This document shows positions 26,243 through 35,916 of a stretch of 43,344 nucleotides of DNA, piece after piece; position 1 is the first letter of the stretch; every line of letters starts with the position of its first letter. The DNA is from Ruminiclostridium papyrosolvens C7 (GTDB lineage Bacteria; Bacillota; Clostridia; Acetivibrionales; DSM-1351). Both the position numbers and the translations under genes were made by a program. The stretch lies in NCBI RefSeq assembly GCF_000421965.1, contig NZ_ATAY01000011.1, positions 1 through 43,344 on the forward strand. The letters are read 5' to 3'. The notes beneath the pieces were generated by a model. That model was not told where the DNA came from and did no database searches. It worked only from the letters and a program-made list of their open reading frames with translations.

Positions 26243-27910
26243 ATGACATTTTTTTATATTATTCTAGCAATAGTTGCGGGATGTATAATTATGAGTTTAA
26301 CCGGAAAAATATCCCGTACAAATAAAAACAGAAGACAAATTCGAGCCCAATGGGGGAAAGCTCCTAATACAAAGTATACAGAGGATATATATAAATCGGT
26401 TAGAAATTATTTTGATAACCATAAAGAACAGGGAAAAAGCTTCTTTATAGACGACATAACTTGGAATGATTTAGATATGAACAGGATTTTCTCCAGGGTG
26501 AACATAACCAGAACGGATGTAGGAGAAGAATATCTATACAACATGCTGAGGGAATTAGTCTATGATCAGAATGAGCTGGCAGAGAGGGACAGGCTAATAG
26601 AGTACTTTAGAAAAAACCCTTTTGAACGTGAAAAGATTCAGTTAATTCTATCAGATTTGGGAAAACTCAGGTTTTTAAGTATATCAGAATATATGAACGG
26701 TAAAAGAAGCGGGGGTGGCATAAAGGGAATATACTATAAGATTTTATCATTAATCTTCATAGCATCAATATTTGCCACAATATTTTTTCCCGGAGCAATA
26801 GTTATTTTTATGATATCACTTGCTGTTAATGTAACAGTTTATTTCAAGGCAAGGGATCAGATTATCGGTCATTTGCAATCTCTCGGATATATTGTGAATA
26901 TGCTGGGAATTTCTCGAAGAATATCAAAGTTTAATATAAAAGAACTGGATACATATTTAACTGAATTGAGAAAATGTACTGCTAAAGTAAAGGGAGTTAG
27001 CCTAAATGCTTTTTACTTTCTATTCTATACAAGTGAGAACTATTTATTTGAGCTTATAAAAATATTTCTTCTTGGGGAACCGGTTGCATTTCACAGTATC
27101 TTTAAAATTGTAACAAAACACAGGCAGGAAATTGAATCTGTATTTAAGACGGTTGGACTCCTTGATAGTCTGATATCAGTGGCATCCTACAGAGATAGCC
27201 TTGATTACTATGTAACGCCTGTACTGGTAAAAGGGAATATCAATAGCAAAAAGATAGAATTTACAGATATGTATCATCCCTTGATAAAAAATCCTGTTAC
27301 AAATTCCTTTTCAGTAGCAGGAGGGGCATTGATAACGGGGTCAAATGCAAGCGGAAAATCAACATTTCTCAAATCGATAGCAATAAATGCAATTTTTGCT
27401 CAGACTATTTACACATGTCTTGCAAGGGAGTATTATTCCAGCTACTTTAATATTTACAGTTCTATGGCTCTGAGCGACAATCTTGAAATGAATGAGAGCT
27501 ACTACATTGTTGAAATAAAATCACTTAAACGTATTTTGAAGGGACTTAATGACCAAGTTCCATGTCTCTGTGTCATAGATGAAGTGCTGAGAGGTACAAA
27601 TACTATTGAAAGAATTGCAGCATCGTCTGAAATACTGAACTATATTGCAGGTAATAATTGTATATGCCTTTGTGCTTCCCACGATATAGAGCTTACTCAA
27701 ATATTAGCAGATAAAGTTGACAATTACCACTTTCAGGAGTTCTTTGAGGATGACAACATAAAGTTCGACTATAAAATATATCCGGGTAAATCAACTACCC
27801 GTAATGCTATAAAATTATTAAGAATACTTGGTTATGATGAAAGCATAGTTGACAGTGCTGAACAAAGAGCCTGTAAATTTAACCAAAACGGATATTGGTC
27901 AAAAGTGTAA
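26243..27910 (+). CDS. Membrane-anchored MutS-core ATPase (MutS-like)
   Basis: The 555-residue protein has an N-terminal membrane helix (about residues 2-20), a central helical region interrupted by two further hydrophobic spans (about 166-200), and a C-terminal MutS ATPase domain. That domain shows YHPLIKNPVTNSF, Walker A GSNASGKST (366-374), Walker B CVIDEVLRGTNTIER and the CASHDIEL switch. The mismatch-recognition domain I of true MutS is missing, so it is unlikely to act in canonical repair. It belongs to the poorly understood short MutS-like families that are membrane-associated. The role is unknown. It is tightly linked to the ParA-like gene upstream. Confidence 0.88.
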   Translation: MTFFYIILAIVAGCIIMSLTGKISRTNKNRRQIRAQWGKAPNTKYTEDIYKSVRNYFDNHKEQGKSFFIDDITWNDLDMNRIFSRVNITRTDVGEEYLYNMLRELVYDQNELAERDRLIEYFRKNPFEREKIQLILSDLGKLRFLSISEYMNGKRSGGGIKGIYYKILSLIFIASIFATIFFPGAIVIFMISLAVNVTVYFKARDQIIGHLQSLGYIVNMLGISRRISKFNIKELDTYLTELRKCTAKVKGVSLNAFYFLFYTSENYLFELIKIFLLGEPVAFHSIFKIVTKHRQEIESVFKTVGLLDSLISVASYRDSLDYYVTPVLVKGNINSKKIEFTDMYHPLIKNPVTNSFSVAGGALITGSNASGKSTFLKSIAINAIFAQTIYTCLAREYYSSYFNIYSSMALSDNLEMNESYYIVEIKSLKRILKGLNDQVPCLCVIDEVLRGTNTIERIAASSEILNYIAGNNCICLCASHDIELTQILADKVDNYHFQEFFEDDNIKFDYKIYPGKSTTRNAIKLLRILGYDESIVDSAEQRACKFNQNGYWSKV

Positions 27911-28041
27911 TAATTGAAGTTTTTGGTCACACAACTTGCAAATAAATACAAAGAGTTTTATAATAAAACAATAGTTTTAGTTCTCTAAATTACTAAAAAT
28001 CATAAGTAATTAAGTTAATAAAATAAAGTGAGGTTTTGATA

Positions 28042-28248
28042 ATGGCAAAAGTTATATTCCACGAGGAAAGATGCAAAGGCTGTAAACTGTGTGTTACAGT
28101 TTGTCCTAAAAAAATTGTCATAATGAAATCTGATAAATTAAATCAGAAAGGCTTCCATCCTGCAGGAGTCGAAGAAATGGACAAATGCATCGGATGTGCA
28201 TTCTGTGCTACAATTTGTCCCGATTGCGTTATAGAGGTAGAGAAGTAA
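28042..28248 (+). CDS. korD: Ferredoxin-type subunit of 2-oxoacid oxidoreductase
   Basis: This 68-residue protein has two CxxCxxCxxxCP motifs (CKGCKLCVTVCP and CIGCAFCATICP), so it carries two 4Fe-4S clusters. It is the small delta subunit that passes electrons from the thiamine enzyme to free ferredoxin. The ATG at 28042 follows gtgaggt. It lies about 230 bases upstream of the alpha subunit gene, in the order delta-alpha-beta-gamma. Confidence 0.9.
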   Translation: MAKVIFHEERCKGCKLCVTVCPKKIVIMKSDKLNQKGFHPAGVEEMDKCIGCAFCATICPDCVIEVEK

Positions 28249-28446
28249 TAATTAGTAATTAAATTACACCCATTAAGCTATAACATAATAAAATTAACTC
28301 AAATGTGTCACATGGAAAAATATTATTCGGAGACATATGCTCATATGAGTTTAGCTAAAAAGTCATTAATCGGTTTTGACTGATTAGCCTCCTTTATTAA
28401 GCGAAATAAACAGCTGATAGAGGAAGTAAAAATACAATAAAATTTG

Positions 28447-28464
28447 GAGCCACTATTGTGGCTC
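28447..28464 (+). promoter_or_regulatory. Hairpin immediately upstream of the korA ribosome site
   Basis: A perfect 7-bp stem, gagccac with gtggctc around tatt, ends only two bases before atggagg, the korA ribosome site. It is not followed by a T tract, so it is not a terminator. It could stabilise the mRNA or tune translation of the oxidoreductase. Confidence 0.4.
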
Positions 28465-28476
28465 ATGGAGGTTAAT

Positions 28477-29535
28477 ATGGCAGAAAAATTATTAATGAAG
28501 GGTAATGAGGTAATAGCAGAAGCTGCCTTAAGAGCCGGCTGTAGGCATTATTTTGGATATCCTATCACACCTCAGACTGAAGTAGCACATTATATGGCAA
28601 AAGCAATGCCAAAAATAAACGGTACATTTGTTCAGGCTGAGAGCGAGGTTGCAGCAATTAATATGGTTTACGGTGCAGCAGCAGCAGGAGCACGTGTTCT
28701 GACATCATCTTCAAGTCCGGGAGTAAGCTTGAAGCAGGAGGGTATTTCATACATAGCTGGAGCAGAGCTTCCGGCAGTAATGGTAAATATCGTTCGCTGC
28801 GGTCCCGGCCTTGGCGGTATACTTCCTGCACAGTGTGATTATTTTCAGTCAGTCAAGGGCGGAGGACACGGGGACTACAAAAACGTTGTTCTTGCTCCAT
28901 CAAGTGTTCAAGAACTGTATGAGTTGACAGTAGAAGCCTTCAATATATCTGATAAATACAGAATACTTACCATAATTTTGGGAGACGGTATGCTGGGGCA
29001 GATGATGGAGGCAGTTGAATTCAAGGATAAGGAAGATATTTATCAGGATGACAAAAAGTGGGCCTGTACAGGAACAAAAATGGAGAGGGAAAGTAATGAC
29101 GTTACCTCCATATATATCCAACCTGAAATCCTTGAAAATCATAACCTTAAGCTTCAGGCTAAATATAAGAAGATTGAAGAGAATGAAACAAGAGTAGAAA
29201 CATACAATTGTGAAAATGCAGATATAATTGTAACAGCATACGGAACTGTAGCAAGAATAGTAAAGAATGTAATAAAAATGGCTGAAAAAGAAGGCATAAA
29301 AGTGGGATTGATAAGACCTATCTCATTGTGGCCATTCCCGACTGCTGAATTTGAAAAGTATGCGGAAACACCAAAGGCATTCCTCAGTGTAGAACTGAGT
29401 GCAGGACAGATGGTTGAGGATGTTCGCCTTGCTGTTAACGGAAAACGACCTGTTCATTTCTATGGACGTATGGGTGGTATGGTTCCAAGCCAAAAAGAAG
29501 TTCTTGATAAAATAAAGGAAATCTTAAATAAATAA
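28477..29535 (+). CDS. korA: 2-oxoacid:ferredoxin oxidoreductase, alpha subunit (KorA/VorB type)
   Basis: The 352-residue subunit has the N-terminal pyrimidine-binding region with FGYPITPQTEVAHYM and the SSSSPGVSLKQEGISYIAGAE stretch. A transketolase C-terminal-like domain follows with VGLIRPISLWPFP. With the beta, gamma and delta subunits it oxidatively decarboxylates a 2-oxoacid to an acyl-CoA and reduces ferredoxin. Whether the substrate is 2-oxoglutarate or a branched-chain 2-oxoacid cannot be read from sequence. The ATG at 28477 is six bases behind ggagg. It is the first large gene of the alpha-beta-gamma run. Confidence 0.92.
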   Translation: MAEKLLMKGNEVIAEAALRAGCRHYFGYPITPQTEVAHYMAKAMPKINGTFVQAESEVAAINMVYGAAAAGARVLTSSSSPGVSLKQEGISYIAGAELPAVMVNIVRCGPGLGGILPAQCDYFQSVKGGGHGDYKNVVLAPSSVQELYELTVEAFNISDKYRILTIILGDGMLGQMMEAVEFKDKEDIYQDDKKWACTGTKMERESNDVTSIYIQPEILENHNLKLQAKYKKIEENETRVETYNCENADIIVTAYGTVARIVKNVIKMAEKEGIKVGLIRPISLWPFPTAEFEKYAETPKAFLSVELSAGQMVEDVRLAVNGKRPVHFYGRMGGMVPSQKEVLDKIKEILNK

Positions 29536-29555
29536 GATTCAGATGGAGGGGAAAA

Positions 29556-30302
29556 ATGGCAACTGTGTTTAAAAAACCACATGCTTTAAAGGATTTATCT
29601 CTTCACTATTGTCCCGGTTGTACTCACGGTATTATTCATAGGATAATAGCTGAAGTAATTGATGAATTAGAAATAGAAGGTACTACAATAGGTGTTTCAC
29701 CTGTAGGATGTGCATACAATAATTATGAGTATTTTCATGTAGATATGGTACAGGCTGCTCACGGTAGAGCTCCGGCTGTTGCAACAGGAATAAAAAGAGT
29801 ACATCCTGATAACTACGTATTTACTTACCAAGGAGACGGAGACCTTGCTGCTATTGGAACAGCTGAAATAATTCACGCTGCTACAAGAGGAGAAAAAATA
29901 ACAACTGTATTTGTAAATAATGCAATATACGGTATGACATCAGGCCAAATGGCTCCAACAACACTTATGAATCAGGTTACAACTACTTCACCATTTGGTA
30001 GAAAACCTGAGATTCACGGCTTCCCTATAAAGGTTTGTGAGCTGCTTTCACAATTGGAAGGTGCTGTATATGTTGAAAGAACATCAGTACATGATGTTAA
30101 AAATATCAGAAATACTAAAGAAGCCATTAAAAAGGCTTTCAAGGTTCAACAAGCAAACAAGGGATTTTCAATAGTTGAGGTTTTGTCAACATGTCCTACA
30201 AACTGGGGATTGAATCCGATAGATTCACTAAAATGGCTTGAAAGCAACATGTTGCCCTTCTATCCTTTGGGTAATTTCAAAGGAAAGGATTTGGAGGTGT
30301 AG
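29556..30302 (+). CDS. korB: 2-oxoacid:ferredoxin oxidoreductase, beta subunit (thiamine-binding)
   Basis: The 248-residue subunit binds thiamine pyrophosphate. It has YCPGCTHGIIHR near the start and the diphosphate-binding stretch QGDGDLAAIGTAEIIHAA. The Mg-binding asparagines follow in VFVNNAIYGMTSGQ. The four-cysteine domain of larger pyruvate oxidoreductases is absent, so the clusters reside in the delta subunit. The ATG is behind ggagggg. Its stop overlaps the ribosome site of the gamma gene. Confidence 0.94.
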   Translation: MATVFKKPHALKDLSLHYCPGCTHGIIHRIIAEVIDELEIEGTTIGVSPVGCAYNNYEYFHVDMVQAAHGRAPAVATGIKRVHPDNYVFTYQGDGDLAAIGTAEIIHAATRGEKITTVFVNNAIYGMTSGQMAPTTLMNQVTTTSPFGRKPEIHGFPIKVCELLSQLEGAVYVERTSVHDVKNIRNTKEAIKKAFKVQQANKGFSIVEVLSTCPTNWGLNPIDSLKWLESNMLPFYPLGNFKGKDLEV

Positions 30303-30306
30303 AAAA

Positions 30307-30840
30307 ATGAAGCAGCTTGAATTGATAATTGCAGGTTTCGGAGGACAAGGGATATTATCCGCAGGAAGATTGTTAGCATATGCCGGAATGCTTGAAGGAA
30401 AGAATGTCTCCTGGCTTCCGTCATACGGACCGGAAATGAGAGGCGGTACTGCAAACTGCAGTGTTGTTATTTCAGACGAACCCGTTGGTTCTCCTATATT
30501 GGATACAGCCAACGTACTGGTTGTAATGAATGGCCCATCCCTTGAGAAGTTTGAAAAATCAGTAGTAAGCGGTGGGTTAATCATATCTGACAGTTCTTTG
30601 GTAGAAGCAAAACCCAAGAGAACTGACGTAGATTTTGCAGGTGTTCCAGCAACACAGATGGCTTCTGATATGGGCAATTTTACATATGCCAATATTATTA
30701 TTCTGGGTAAATTGTTAGCAAAAACCGGAATTGTTTCAAAAGAAAGCTTTGAGGCTGCTTTGAAGAAAGTTCTTCCTCCAAAGAAGCATCATATGATTCC
30801 TGATGAAATGAAAGCCCTTGAAATGGGACATGATTATTAA
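30307..30840 (+). CDS. korC: 2-oxoacid:ferredoxin oxidoreductase, gamma subunit
   Basis: The 177-residue gamma subunit has the family opening IIAGFGGQGILSAGRLLAYA and PSYGPEMRGGTANCSVVIS. It belongs to the central domain of the 2-oxoacid oxidoreductase superfamily and contacts CoA and the alpha subunit. The ATG at 30307 has ttggaggtgtagaaaa upstream and lies 4 bases past the beta stop. The longer in-frame ATG at 30238 overlaps the beta gene and is rejected. Confidence 0.94.
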   Translation: MKQLELIIAGFGGQGILSAGRLLAYAGMLEGKNVSWLPSYGPEMRGGTANCSVVISDEPVGSPILDTANVLVVMNGPSLEKFEKSVVSGGLIISDSSLVEAKPKRTDVDFAGVPATQMASDMGNFTYANIIILGKLLAKTGIVSKESFEAALKKVLPPKKHHMIPDEMKALEMGHDY

Positions 30841-30908
30841 GAACTTAACAAAATGTATGCTCTAATTTTATATATTTTGTCACAAGATTGTAAGAAGTGT
30901 GCGTTATA

Positions 30909-30958
30909 ATTCAAGCTATAGACTATCTGATTGATCAGTGTATAGCTTGAATTTTTTT
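30909..30958 (+). terminator. Terminator between the oxidoreductase operon and the ABC transporter
   Basis: A 12-bp stem, attcaagctata (30909-30920) with tatagcttgaat (30941-30952), surrounds a 20-base loop and is followed by ttttttt. The next ribosome site starts only a few bases later, so read-through here could also feed the ABC genes. Confidence 0.75.
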
Positions 30959-30975
30959 AGTTTGGAGATGATTTT

Positions 30976-31653
30976 ATGAGTATATTGAAAACAGAGGGAT
31001 TAAGAAAATACTATGGCAAGGATGAAAACCTTGTAAGGGCCCTTGATGGTATAAATATGGAAATCCTGGAAGGAGAGTTTGTAGCGATTGTCGGCACATC
31101 CGGAAGTGGCAAATCAACGCTTTTACATATGCTCGGTGGCCTTGACAAGGCTACGGAAGGTAAAGTAACGGTGGCAGGTAAGGAAATTTTTGATTTGAAT
31201 GATGAGCAGAAAACTGTTTTTCGCAGAAGGAATATTGGTTTTATATTTCAGAATTACAATCTGGTCCCTATCCTGAATGTTTATGAAAACATAACTCTCC
31301 CTGTTGAACTGGATGGAGGAATCATTGATAAAGCCTTTATAGACGATATTATAAAAACCCTTGGACTTTGTGGTAAGCTTACAAACCTTCCAAACAATCT
31401 TTCGGGAGGTCAGCAGCAAAGGGTAGCCATAGCAAGGGCCCTGGCAACAAAACCCGCCATAATTCTTGCAGATGAGCCAACAGGCAATCTTGACAGCAGA
31501 ACCGGGCTGGAGGTAGTAGGCTTGCTTAAAATGACCAGCAAAAGATTCCATCAGACAATCGTAATGATTACACATAATGAAGAGATTGCCCAGCTGGCTG
31601 ACAGGGTCATTCGCATTGAGGACGGTAAAATAGTCGGGGGTGAAGGCAAATGA
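30976..31653 (+). CDS. ABC transporter ATP-binding protein (MacB/BceA type)
   Basis: The 225-residue ATPase has Walker [10 protein letters not shown] (40-48), the Q-loop in [17 protein letters not shown], signature [16 protein letters not shown], Walker [17 protein letters not shown] and the H-loop MITHNEE. The type is that of peptide-handling or lipoprotein-handling ABC systems that work with FtsX-fold permeases. The permease gene overlaps its stop (ATGA), and a response regulator and kinase follow. Together they look like a sense-and-respond module for cell-envelope antimicrobials. The substrate is unknown. Confidence 0.94.
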   Translation: MSILKTEGLRKYYGKDENLVRALDGINMEILEGEFVAIVGTSGSGKSTLLHMLGGLDKATEGKVTVAGKEIFDLNDEQKTVFRRRNIGFIFQNYNLVPILNVYENITLPVELDGGIIDKAFIDDIIKTLGLCGKLTNLPNNLSGGQQQRVAIARALATKPAIILADEPTGNLDSRTGLEVVGLLKMTSKRFHQTIVMITHNEEIAQLADRVIRIEDGKIVGGEGK

Positions 31654-34145
31654 TGTTTCCTACTGATAACAGGCTTGTAATAAAAAAATTGACTGTAAGG
31701 ACTATAAAAGCAAACAAAGTTAGAAATATATTTGTTATAACTGCAATAGCATTAACCGCTTTACTTCTGTCAACTATCTTTAGCATAGGAATAAGTGGGA
31801 CAGAGTCTATTCAATTACAGAAAATAAGAACTATGGGAACAATAGAGCATGGGGGCTTGACTTTTCCCACTGATAAACAAGTAAAAAAGCTGAAATCATT
31901 GGATTATATTGAAGATGTAGGTATAATGGCACATGCCGGAGATATAATAGAAACTCCTGACATGGGAAATTTGTCTCTGTCGTTGTTCTGGTTTGATAAG
32001 ACAGAATGGGAAAAGCTCAGAGTTCCTGCCATGAGCAATATTAAAGGGAAATATCCTCAGGCATATAATGAGATAATGATACCTGAATGGATCCTTAAAA
32101 GAATGGGGATAACCAATCCTGAAATAGGAATGGATATAACAGTTAAGTATTTTAAGGCTGGCAGTCCGGAGTCTGAAGCCATAAGTGAAAAATTTAAACT
32201 TTCGGCATATTACACAGAATACTCTAATCTGCGTTCTGGAAATATGGGAACGATGTATGTCTCAAAAGCTTTTGTTGATAGTAAGGGAATTACTCCTGAG
32301 AATTCAGGTACTGTATCTGTACGTTTCAAAAGTAATAAGAATATTGGTGATCAATTCGAAAAACTCAGCAGGGAGGTCACTGTATCTCAAACACAGAAGT
32401 GGAAAGTAGTTCCATTGTACGAAACAGTCAATGGAGACAGGCTGTCAACAATAATAGGCCTGTCAGGACTTATACTGTTCATAATGCTCAGCAGCTATCT
32501 GCTTATATATAATGTTCTATATATTTCGGTATCAAAGGACGTACGCTTTTACGGGTTATTAAAAACGGTGGGTACTACTCCAAGACAGATAAGAAGAATA
32601 GTAACGGGTCAGGCAATGAGGCTGACTGCCTTGGGAGTACCTCTCGGACTTGCTCTGGGGGCAGCAGTTTCTTTTGTTGCCGTTCCATTTGCACTAAGTG
32701 GGGCATCAATAGAGACAGGTATAAAAATATCCTTTAATCCTATCATATATATTGGAGCAGCGGTTTTTTCACTTGTAACAACACTTATCAGCAGTATAAA
32801 ACCCGCTGGAATGGCTGCTTCAATTTCACCGATTGAGGCGGTCAGATATACCGGAACTACTGTATCCCGTAAACTCAGAAAAGGGTCAACGGGAGGCAAG
32901 GTACAAAAAATGGCTTTCAGAAATGTTTTTAGAAACAGACGAAGGGCAGCAGTTGTTTTCTTATCGCTGTTTATGGGAATAACGACCTTTATGCTGGTAA
33001 ATACACTTGTTTTGAGCATGGATACGGAAAATTACGTAAACAGCTATATGGATAATGATTTTACGCTAACCAATAATACATTTTTTCAAAATGGCACAGG
33101 AATAAAGCAGAAGTTTGATAATGATTTTATATCAACACTTAAAAGCATAGAAGGAATAACAGAAATAAGGAAGGTATCGCAAAAGATAGTTACTCTAAAA
33201 TACGATGAAAACCTATATAAGGAACATCTTGAGGAATTCGCAAAAAGGTTTAATACACAAATGCCCACAAGTGGCGATATAAAGAAAAACCCAAGGATTT
33301 TCTGGTCAAATCTGGTGGGACTTGACACGGAATATATAAAGAAACTAAATAAAACACTTGCAGAACCTATTGATGAGGAAGCTTTTGAAGCAGGTCGGAT
33401 AGCTTTATTTTCAACAAATAATCCAAAGCTTTTCAAGGTAGGTTCCGATGTTGTTTTTACGGCTGATGAAAAAGAATATTCCCTTAAGCTGGGAGGATTT
33501 TTGCCTGAAAGAACTGCATTTAACGGAGGTATGGGGCCGGCACCCCTTGTTTATATAAGCAATGTCTACATGAAAAAGTTATTTGATGACCCTGTGCTGT
33601 GTTCTATAACAATGAATGCCGAAACGGACAAAGAGTCACATGTATTAAAACATCTAAAGGAAATGACGGCAAATGATAATGAAATATCAATTGATTCAAG
33701 ACTGGAAACCATGGAGCAATTTAAAAGTTCAAAAACAATGCTGTATATTCTGGGCGGTGGAATGTCCTTTATATTGGCACTTATAGGTATTCTCAATTTT
33801 GTAAACGTTATGGTGACGGGAGTAAACACAAGACGGCATGAGTTTGCCGTTTTAGAGAGTATTGGTATGACTCCCAAACAGGTGAAACATATGCTGTCCC
33901 TAGAGGGACTCACTTATGCCATTATTTCCTGTGGACTTGTGGCTACTTTGGGAGCTGCACTAAATATATGGATATTCAGCTTATTTAAGAAGCAAGCTGA
34001 TTATGCTATTTTTACCTTCCCTACAATCCCGTTGGTTTTATCTGTAGTTATTGTTTTTGCAGTGTGTATTTTAGTACCAGTGGCTGCATACGTTCCAACT
34101 ACAAAAGATACAGTTACGGAGAGGTTGAGAAGAGTTGAAGGTTAA
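31650..34145 (+). CDS. ABC transporter permease with two FtsX domains
   Basis: The 831-residue protein has an N-terminal helix (about 26-48) and an extracellular region. A first FtsX helix bundle lies at about 265-395, a second single helix near 435-458, a second large extracellular region follows, and a C-terminal FtsX bundle is at about 700-825. This gives about eight membrane helices, more like duplicated FtsX/MacB permeases than the ten-helix BceB. The motif LESIGMTPKQVKHMLSLEG precedes the last bundle. It is translationally coupled to the ATPase. It is expected to act on peptides or lipids at the membrane surface. Confidence 0.9.
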   Translation: MMFPTDNRLVIKKLTVRTIKANKVRNIFVITAIALTALLLSTIFSIGISGTESIQLQKIRTMGTIEHGGLTFPTDKQVKKLKSLDYIEDVGIMAHAGDIIETPDMGNLSLSLFWFDKTEWEKLRVPAMSNIKGKYPQAYNEIMIPEWILKRMGITNPEIGMDITVKYFKAGSPESEAISEKFKLSAYYTEYSNLRSGNMGTMYVSKAFVDSKGITPENSGTVSVRFKSNKNIGDQFEKLSREVTVSQTQKWKVVPLYETVNGDRLSTIIGLSGLILFIMLSSYLLIYNVLYISVSKDVRFYGLLKTVGTTPRQIRRIVTGQAMRLTALGVPLGLALGAAVSFVAVPFALSGASIETGIKISFNPIIYIGAAVFSLVTTLISSIKPAGMAASISPIEAVRYTGTTVSRKLRKGSTGGKVQKMAFRNVFRNRRRAAVVFLSLFMGITTFMLVNTLVLSMDTENYVNSYMDNDFTLTNNTFFQNGTGIKQKFDNDFISTLKSIEGITEIRKVSQKIVTLKYDENLYKEHLEEFAKRFNTQMPTSGDIKKNPRIFWSNLVGLDTEYIKKLNKTLAEPIDEEAFEAGRIALFSTNNPKLFKVGSDVVFTADEKEYSLKLGGFLPERTAFNGGMGPAPLVYISNVYMKKLFDDPVLCSITMNAETDKESHVLKHLKEMTANDNEISIDSRLETMEQFKSSKTMLYILGGGMSFILALIGILNFVNVMVTGVNTRRHEFAVLESIGMTPKQVKHMLSLEGLTYAIISCGLVATLGAALNIWIFSLFKKQADYAIFTFPTIPLVLSVVIVFAVCILVPVAAYVPTTKDTVTERLRRVEG

Positions 34146-34193
34146 GATAAAATAAATATATGCATCGACATAAATTTCTTTTGGAGAGGTAAT

Positions 34194-34880
34194 ATGGCAA
34201 GAATACTTATTGTTGAAGATGATAAGCTTCTCAATGACGGGATATCAATTGCACTTAAAAAGCGTGGACATACGATTCTTTCGGGTTATTGCTACCATGA
34301 AGCATTTTGTTTATTTTTGAATAACAGCTTTGATTTAATACTGCTGGATATAAATCTTCCTGACAGAAGTGGACTTGAGCTATGTAATGAAATCCGCAAA
34401 AAATCTGAAGTTCCTATTATATTCATCACGGCAAATGATACGGAGCAGGACATTGTTAATGGTTTTACAAACGGCTGTGACGACTATATTGCAAAGCCCT
34501 TCTCGCTGGAAGTGATGAATCGGCGTATTTATGCGGTACTCAGACGGACAGGAACTGAAGAAAAAAGCATTTTCCGCTCTGGTGAAATATCAATAAATTA
34601 TGAAAAAATGATGGTTTCAAAGGGTGAAGTATTACTTAAACTGACTGCTACAGAGTACAAATTGCTGACACTTCTTACTAAAAACAGCGGGCAGGTACTG
34701 ACCAGAGACATTTTTCTTCAGAGGCTTTGGGACACTAATGAAGCATTTGTTGATGAAAACGCCGTAAGTGTTAACATGAGGAGGCTTCGTCAAAAAATTG
34801 AGGATGACCCTAAAAATCCGAAATATATAAAAACTGTTTTTGGTATAGGCTATACCTGGGGAGAGGAGTCCTGCAGGTAA
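34194..34880 (+). CDS. OmpR/PhoB-family response regulator
   Basis: The 228-residue protein has a receiver domain with acidic pair EDD (8-10), phosphoacceptor Asp52 in LLDINLP, Thr79 and Lys101. A winged-helix DNA-binding domain follows (about 130-225) with TATEYKLLTLL and VSVNMRRLRQKIEDDP, ending in the usual VFGIGYTW. The start has tggagagg upstream. Its stop overlaps the kinase start by one base. It probably controls the adjacent ABC transporter; no operator could be assigned. Confidence 0.95.
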   Translation: MARILIVEDDKLLNDGISIALKKRGHTILSGYCYHEAFCLFLNNSFDLILLDINLPDRSGLELCNEIRKKSEVPIIFITANDTEQDIVNGFTNGCDDYIAKPFSLEVMNRRIYAVLRRTGTEEKSIFRSGEISINYEKMMVSKGEVLLKLTATEYKLLTLLTKNSGQVLTRDIFLQRLWDTNEAFVDENAVSVNMRRLRQKIEDDPKNPKYIKTVFGIGYTWGEESCR

Positions 34881-35908
34881 TGAAGGGGATAAAAAAAAGA
34901 GAAGCCGTTTTGATTGCAGCAATTTATTGTATTTGTATTGCTTTTACGACATACCAACTTCTGGTTGCAAAAAATATTCAGGCGGTAATATTCTGTATTA
35001 TATTTACAGTACTGTTAGCTGTCATGATTACAGCACTTATATTATTGCTCCACAGATATATGCAAAGTGTAATACTCCGACTTTCCGACATGGTAGCGTC
35101 ACTTATAGACATGAGGGAAACAGAAGTGTTTTCAGTGCTCAACGATGATTTACTGTCAAAGTTGCAATCACAGGTGCTTAAGCTTTCAAGAATACTAAAG
35201 TCACAAAACATAAAGCTGCGGAATGAGAAAAATGAAATAAAATCCCTGATTTCAGACATATCCCATCAGTTAAAGAACCCGCTTGCAAATCTTAAAATAT
35301 ATGTATCATTCATAATGGACGAAGATATTGATCCGTTAATGAGGATGGAATATTTGAAAAATATCGACAATCAATTGGATAAGCTGAATTGGTTGATGGA
35401 AAGCATGATAAAAATGACTAGGCTTGAAAGTGGCATCATTCAGTTGAACCTTGAAGAGAACGGCTTAAATGATGTGTTGCTGACATCCTTAAAACAGATA
35501 TACCAAAAAGCATTAAAAAAGAATATAGATATAGTATTTGTTCCTTCAGAAAAGGATATAGAGCTATCTATTGACCTGAGATGGACGGCGGAGGCTATAA
35601 CCAATATTTTGGACAATTCTGTCAAGTATACACAGGAATCGGGGAAAATAAAAATACAGGTCCATAAATACGAGTTATTTGCCAGAATTGACATAGAGGA
35701 TAATGGTGCAGGGTTTGATGAAAAAGAAGTAAATGATATATTCAAGCGCTTTTACCGGGGGGAAAATTCTAATGGGATAGACGGAGTTGGCATTGGTCTT
35801 TATCTCACAAGAGAGATAATCTCAATGCAGGACGGATATATAAAAGCAAAGTCCGAATCAGGCAAAGGAAGTACATTTTCAATATTTTTGCCTCTTAAAA
35901 GCCGATAA
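34880..35908 (+). CDS. Sensor histidine kinase, intramembrane-sensing type
   Basis: The 342-residue kinase has two membrane helices (about 9-28 and 34-57) separated by only about five residues, so there is almost no extracellular sensor. That layout is characteristic of kinases that sense through a partner ABC transporter. Downstream lie the phosphoacceptor His129 in DISHQLKNPLANL, the N-box NILDNSVKY, and the ATP-lid motifs DNGAGF and GVGIGLYL. The gene directly follows its response regulator and the ABC genes. This supports a flux-sensing module for envelope stress. Confidence 0.94.
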   Translation: MKGIKKREAVLIAAIYCICIAFTTYQLLVAKNIQAVIFCIIFTVLLAVMITALILLLHRYMQSVILRLSDMVASLIDMRETEVFSVLNDDLLSKLQSQVLKLSRILKSQNIKLRNEKNEIKSLISDISHQLKNPLANLKIYVSFIMDEDIDPLMRMEYLKNIDNQLDKLNWLMESMIKMTRLESGIIQLNLEENGLNDVLLTSLKQIYQKALKKNIDIVFVPSEKDIELSIDLRWTAEAITNILDNSVKYTQESGKIKIQVHKYELFARIDIEDNGAGFDEKEVNDIFKRFYRGENSNGIDGVGIGLYLTREIISMQDGYIKAKSESGKGSTFSIFLPLKSR

Positions 35909-35916
35909 AATATTGT

